Below, in pieces: positions 4,001 through 6,639 of a stretch of DNA of 6,639 nt. The position numbers and the translations under genes are program-made. Numbering within the stretch: the first letter of the stretch is position 1; each line of letters begins with the position of its first letter. This DNA comes from a bacterium. Lineage in GTDB: Bacteria > Fidelibacterota > UBA2242. The stretch spans positions 1-6,639 of the forward strand of contig JAHIOG010000252.1 in assembly GCA_018895675.1 (NCBI GenBank), in the 5' to 3' direction. The notes below the pieces were generated by a model, which searched no databases, was not told the DNA's origin, and saw nothing but the letters and a program-made list of their open reading frames with translations.

Positions 4001-5581
4001 ATGGGGAAAAAATATATCTTAGCACACGACATGGGAACCAGCTCCAATAAAGCCATGCTGGTGACTGTTTTTGGCGATATTATCGATTCCACTAAAAAGG
4101 AATATCCGCTCTACGTGCCACAACCCGGTTTCGCTGAACAGGAGCCATACGATTGGTGGGATGCTGTCTGCGAAACATCGAAAAACGTAATCCAAAAAAC
4201 CGGCGTCAAACCGGAAGATATTGCCGGTGTTACATTTTCATCGCAGATGCAGGGTCTGGTGCTGGTTTCCCAAGAAGGCAAACCGCTCCGCCGGGCAATC
4301 TCCTGGGTTGACAGCCGCGCGGGCGATATTATGCGGGAGAACATCTGGACCTGGCCACGATTTCAAGGTTATAATATTTTCCGTCTAATCAGATTCCTGC
4401 ATATTACCGGTGGTGCTCCCAGTCTGGCGGGCAAGGACATTATCGGTAAAATTCTCTGGCTTAAAAAGCATGAACCGGATGTAATCGCGAGAACGCACAA
4501 ATATCTCGATCCGAAAGATTTTATCATTTTCAAGATGACCGGCAATTATATTAAATCAACCGATTTAGCCGTTGTATGGTGGCTGCTCGATACTCGAAAT
4601 AATCGCAATCAGTGGCACCCCAAACTCTGTAAAATGGCTGGTATCGAAATGGATAAGCTGCCCGAAGTGAAGGCAAGCAGAGAAGTCGCCGGTTCAATAA
4701 CCAAAGAAGCTGCAATTGCCACTGGTCTCCTGCCCGGTACGCCGGTTATCAATGGCGCCGGTGATATTTCTGCTGCAGCGCTCGGTTCTGGAGCAGTTGA
4801 AAACGGCAAGATGCATATCCGCATTGGCACCAGTGGAGGCGTCGCCGGTCATTTCACCAAACGAAAAATCGATCTTGCACATTACGCCGGTTGTATTGGA
4901 AGCGCCTACCCGGAAAAATATTATCTTGGTATCGGCACTCAGGATACAATGGGAATCTGTCTTGAGTGGGTAAAAAATAAGGTCATTTATTATGCTGAAA
5001 ATTTAAAACAGGAACATCAGGTCGATAAAATATATCAAATTCTGGATAAATTGGTCCAGCGAGTTGAACCCGGCGCTGATGGATTAATCTTTACCCCCTG
5101 GCTTTACGGGGAACGTTGTCCACTAAACGATGACACTCTCAGGGGTGGTCTTTATAATATTGGTTTAAATCATACCCGCGATCATATAGTTCGCGCCGTC
5201 TTTGAAGGTATTGCCATGAATATTCGCTGGGCTCTTGAGACGATGGAAAAACTCTTTGGACAGGTCGAGGAACTGAATTTCGTGGGTGGTGGCGCAATGA
5301 GCGACATCTGGTGCCAGATCATTGCCGATATCACTAACCGGACTATCCATCAGGTTACCGATCCGCAAATGGCGGCTGGCAAAGGTGTTGCATTGCTTGC
5401 CAGTATTTCTCTCGGATATATCAAGACTTTCGAAGAAATTGGGCAATATATACAAATTAAAAGCACTTATTATCCCAATTCGGCTAACCGGCAACTTTAT
5501 GATAAACATTTTAATGCTTTTAAAAAGTTGTATAAGCAGAACCGCAAGTGGTTTGCAATGATGAATAGTCAAAATAAATAG
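4001..5581 (+). CDS. FGGY-family carbohydrate kinase (xylulokinase-like)
   Basis: This 526-residue sugar kinase would phosphorylate a ketose, polyol or related substrate with ATP in the cytoplasm. The N-terminal FGGY domain opens with the phosphate loop AHDMGTSSNKAML (8-20), followed by SSQMQGL (80-86) and SWVDSRA (101-107), which correspond to the GQMHG and WxDxR sugar-site motifs of xylulokinase. NGAGDISAAALG supplies the probable catalytic base Asp255. IGTSGG (275-280) begins the ATP-binding C-terminal domain, and NFVGGGAMSDIWCQIIADI with DPQMAAGKGVALLA is the FGGY C-terminal signature. It is longer than classical XylB (about 480-500). The His of GQMHG is Gln84 here, so xylulose is not assured. 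GAGGG lies 7 nt before the ATG. The hydrolase gene follows after 13 nt, with no xylose isomerase or transporter in view. Confidence 0.88.
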   Translation: MGKKYILAHDMGTSSNKAMLVTVFGDIIDSTKKEYPLYVPQPGFAEQEPYDWWDAVCETSKNVIQKTGVKPEDIAGVTFSSQMQGLVLVSQEGKPLRRAISWVDSRAGDIMRENIWTWPRFQGYNIFRLIRFLHITGGAPSLAGKDIIGKILWLKKHEPDVIARTHKYLDPKDFIIFKMTGNYIKSTDLAVVWWLLDTRNNRNQWHPKLCKMAGIEMDKLPEVKASREVAGSITKEAAIATGLLPGTPVINGAGDISAAALGSGAVENGKMHIRIGTSGGVAGHFTKRKIDLAHYAGCIGSAYPEKYYLGIGTQDTMGICLEWVKNKVIYYAENLKQEHQVDKIYQILDKLVQRVEPGADGLIFTPWLYGERCPLNDDTLRGGLYNIGLNHTRDHIVRAVFEGIAMNIRWALETMEKLFGQVEELNFVGGGAMSDIWCQIIADITNRTIHQVTDPQMAAGKGVALLASISLGYIKTFEEIGQYIQIKSTYYPNSANRQLYDKHFNAFKKLYKQNRKWFAMMNSQNK

Positions 5582-5594
5582 CCGCTAATCAGTA

Positions 5595-6440
5595 ATGGAA
5601 GATTTTTCTGAATTCAGCGCCCCCGAAACTACCTGCCAGGTACGGAATGTTCCCGTCAGTAAAAACGTCACTCTAAAGGTAATATCTTTTTCACACCGGA
5701 AAGCGACAGAAAATCCTGTGGTTATTTTTGTGCCGGGTTGGATTTCGCTGATGTCCGGCTGGAAAGAAGTACTAGTTGAAATGAGCCGGGACTTTACAAT
5801 TCATTACGTTGAAACCCGCGAGAAAATTTCATCAACCGTCAGCGGTAAAGTTCATTACCGGGTTGAAGATTTCGCCCGCGATATTTCATCACTGGTTGAC
5901 GTGTTTAAGCTGAAAGACAGGGACTTTATACTTTGTGGTAGTTCACTGGGGGCTACAACAATTGTTGACAGCTGCCGATTTCTGACCTGTCAGCCGTTTT
6001 GCCTGGTGCTGATCGGAGTTAATGCCGTTTTTTATATACCGAAATTCTGGCGTTGTGTGGTGCGTTTATTTCCGCCACGCCTTTATCTGGTTTTTAAACC
6101 GATTATCAAATGGTATCTGTGTAATTTTCGATTGGATGTTCAGAGTGATCAGGCTCAGTACGAGAAATATTGCCTTAACCTTGATACCGCTGATCCCTGG
6201 AAACTGAAGAAAGCCGCTCTCGCCTTTGTCCGTTATGCTATCTGGGATCGCCTGCCGGACATAAAAATTCCTGCATTGCTGATCAGCGCCTCAAAAGACG
6301 AAATCCACGACCTGCAAAACATCCGCCGCATCAGCGCTTTAATGTCAAACAGTACGACCATAGACCTGGAAACCAACAGTAATACTCATAGTGCGGATAT
6401 GGTTGTAGAAATGCGGAAATTTATTAAGAAAATCGATTGA
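5595..6440 (+). CDS. Alpha/beta-fold hydrolase
   Basis: This 281-residue protein has the order of landmarks expected for an alpha/beta hydrolase: the oxyanion-loop strand VVIFVPGWISL (42-52), the nucleophile elbow LCGSSLGAT (113-121) with Ser117 in GxSxG, the acid strand LLISASKDEIHD with Asp235, and His265 in SNTHSADM. A cap insertion at about 145-205 contains a hydrophobic, aromatic-rich stretch (FWRCVVRLFPPRLYLVFKPI), which could bind a lipid-like or membrane-associated substrate. There is no signal peptide, so it is probably cytoplasmic or peripherally associated. It starts 13 nt after the kinase stop without a clear Shine-Dalgarno sequence, suggesting coupled translation. The substrate is not predictable; esterase, thioesterase or lipase-like activity is possible. 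Confidence 0.85.
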   Translation: MEDFSEFSAPETTCQVRNVPVSKNVTLKVISFSHRKATENPVVIFVPGWISLMSGWKEVLVEMSRDFTIHYVETREKISSTVSGKVHYRVEDFARDISSLVDVFKLKDRDFILCGSSLGATTIVDSCRFLTCQPFCLVLIGVNAVFYIPKFWRCVVRLFPPRLYLVFKPIIKWYLCNFRLDVQSDQAQYEKYCLNLDTADPWKLKKAALAFVRYAIWDRLPDIKIPALLISASKDEIHDLQNIRRISALMSNSTTIDLETNSNTHSADMVVEMRKFIKKID

Positions 6441-6452
6441 TATTAACAAATT

Positions 6453-6639
6453 ATGAAACGATATTTGCCTTTTATGGAAATATTGGGTGGTGCGGACCCT
6501 TTAAGTTATGGTGTATTTCCAGCGGAACGTAATCGGATATTTGAAGAGGCACGGGATTCATATCCTCAGGACTGGCAGCATAGCGACAAGCCGCGACTGC
6601 CGGTCTATGTTGAGTTGGATGGTACGATGGTAGCCAGTC
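6453..6639 (+). CDS. Hypothetical protein, 5' part only
   Basis: An open frame starts at ATG 6453, 12 nt after the hydrolase stop, and continues in frame to the end of the window (62 codons). It begins MKRYLPFMEILGGADPLSYG, and further on reads FEEARDSYPQDWQHSDKPRL. I do not recognise the family. The N-terminus shows no signal peptide or transmembrane helix. No good ribosome binding site is seen; Met8 is an alternative start. Its tight spacing and shared strand indicate that it is the third gene of the kinase-hydrolase operon. Confidence 0.6.
   Translation, partial: MKRYLPFMEILGGADPLSYGVFPAERNRIFEEARDSYPQDWQHSDKPRLPVYVELDGTMVAS

Noticed and set aside
3733..4092. Minus-strand 119-codon frame.
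   Set aside because: It overlaps the start and promoter of the kinase gene antisense, has no ribosome binding site, and shows no domain; its upstream third is just the kinase's complement.
5165..5572. Minus-strand 135-codon frame antisense to the kinase.
   Set aside because: It is a shadow of a well-supported FGGY C-terminal domain and lacks its own signals.
1..6639. CRISPR array, tRNA or rRNA genes.
   Set aside because: No regularly spaced repeats, no tRNA cloverleaf elements or CCA ends, and no rRNA-like conserved segments were seen on either strand.

Overview
The window looks like bacterial chromosomal DNA, probably from a Gram-negative organism: there is a lipobox lipoprotein, Shine-Dalgarno sites precede most starts, and stops fit the standard code. 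No phylum-level marker is present, so I do not place it further. Composition changes along the window. The left half, mostly read on the minus strand, is AT-rich and eroded. The right half (4001 onward, plus strand) is compact and richer in GC, with a normal operon layout.

Left edge (1-770, minus): a TPR-like lipoprotein whose reading frame breaks at an A run near 161-165. The correct frame continues in another phase off the window edge, so the apparent C-terminus after that point is not genuine.

Accessory block (805-2640, minus): small modules in decay. From upstream to downstream on the minus strand these are an unrecognised 34-codon ORF; an XRE-family repressor (1972-2331) followed directly by a 35-codon stub resembling the start of an ImmA/IrrE-type metallopeptidase; an intact RelB/DinJ-type antitoxin (1528-1788); its YafQ-type toxin, broken by a frameshift and an in-frame TGA (1267-1522); a frame-broken remnant of unknown family (1024-1266); and a 55-codon ORF with a near-consensus promoter and an embedded palindromic repeat (805-972). 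Both regulatory genes survive while both partners are broken. An identical 19-nt promoter segment lies upstream of the XRE gene and of the 55-codon ORF, which suggests shared control.

Middle (2713-3249, plus): a stand-alone sugar 3,5-epimerase-like cupin. It is followed by about 750 bases without a convincing gene, holding a 107-bp inverted-repeat structure and a second hairpin-rich repeat.

Right (4001 to the end, plus): a tightly spaced operon of an FGGY-family carbohydrate kinase (xylulokinase-like), an alpha/beta hydrolase with a complete catalytic triad, and the start of an unrecognised gene that runs off the window. The 12-13 nt spacings suggest co-transcription and a common, still unknown, pathway.
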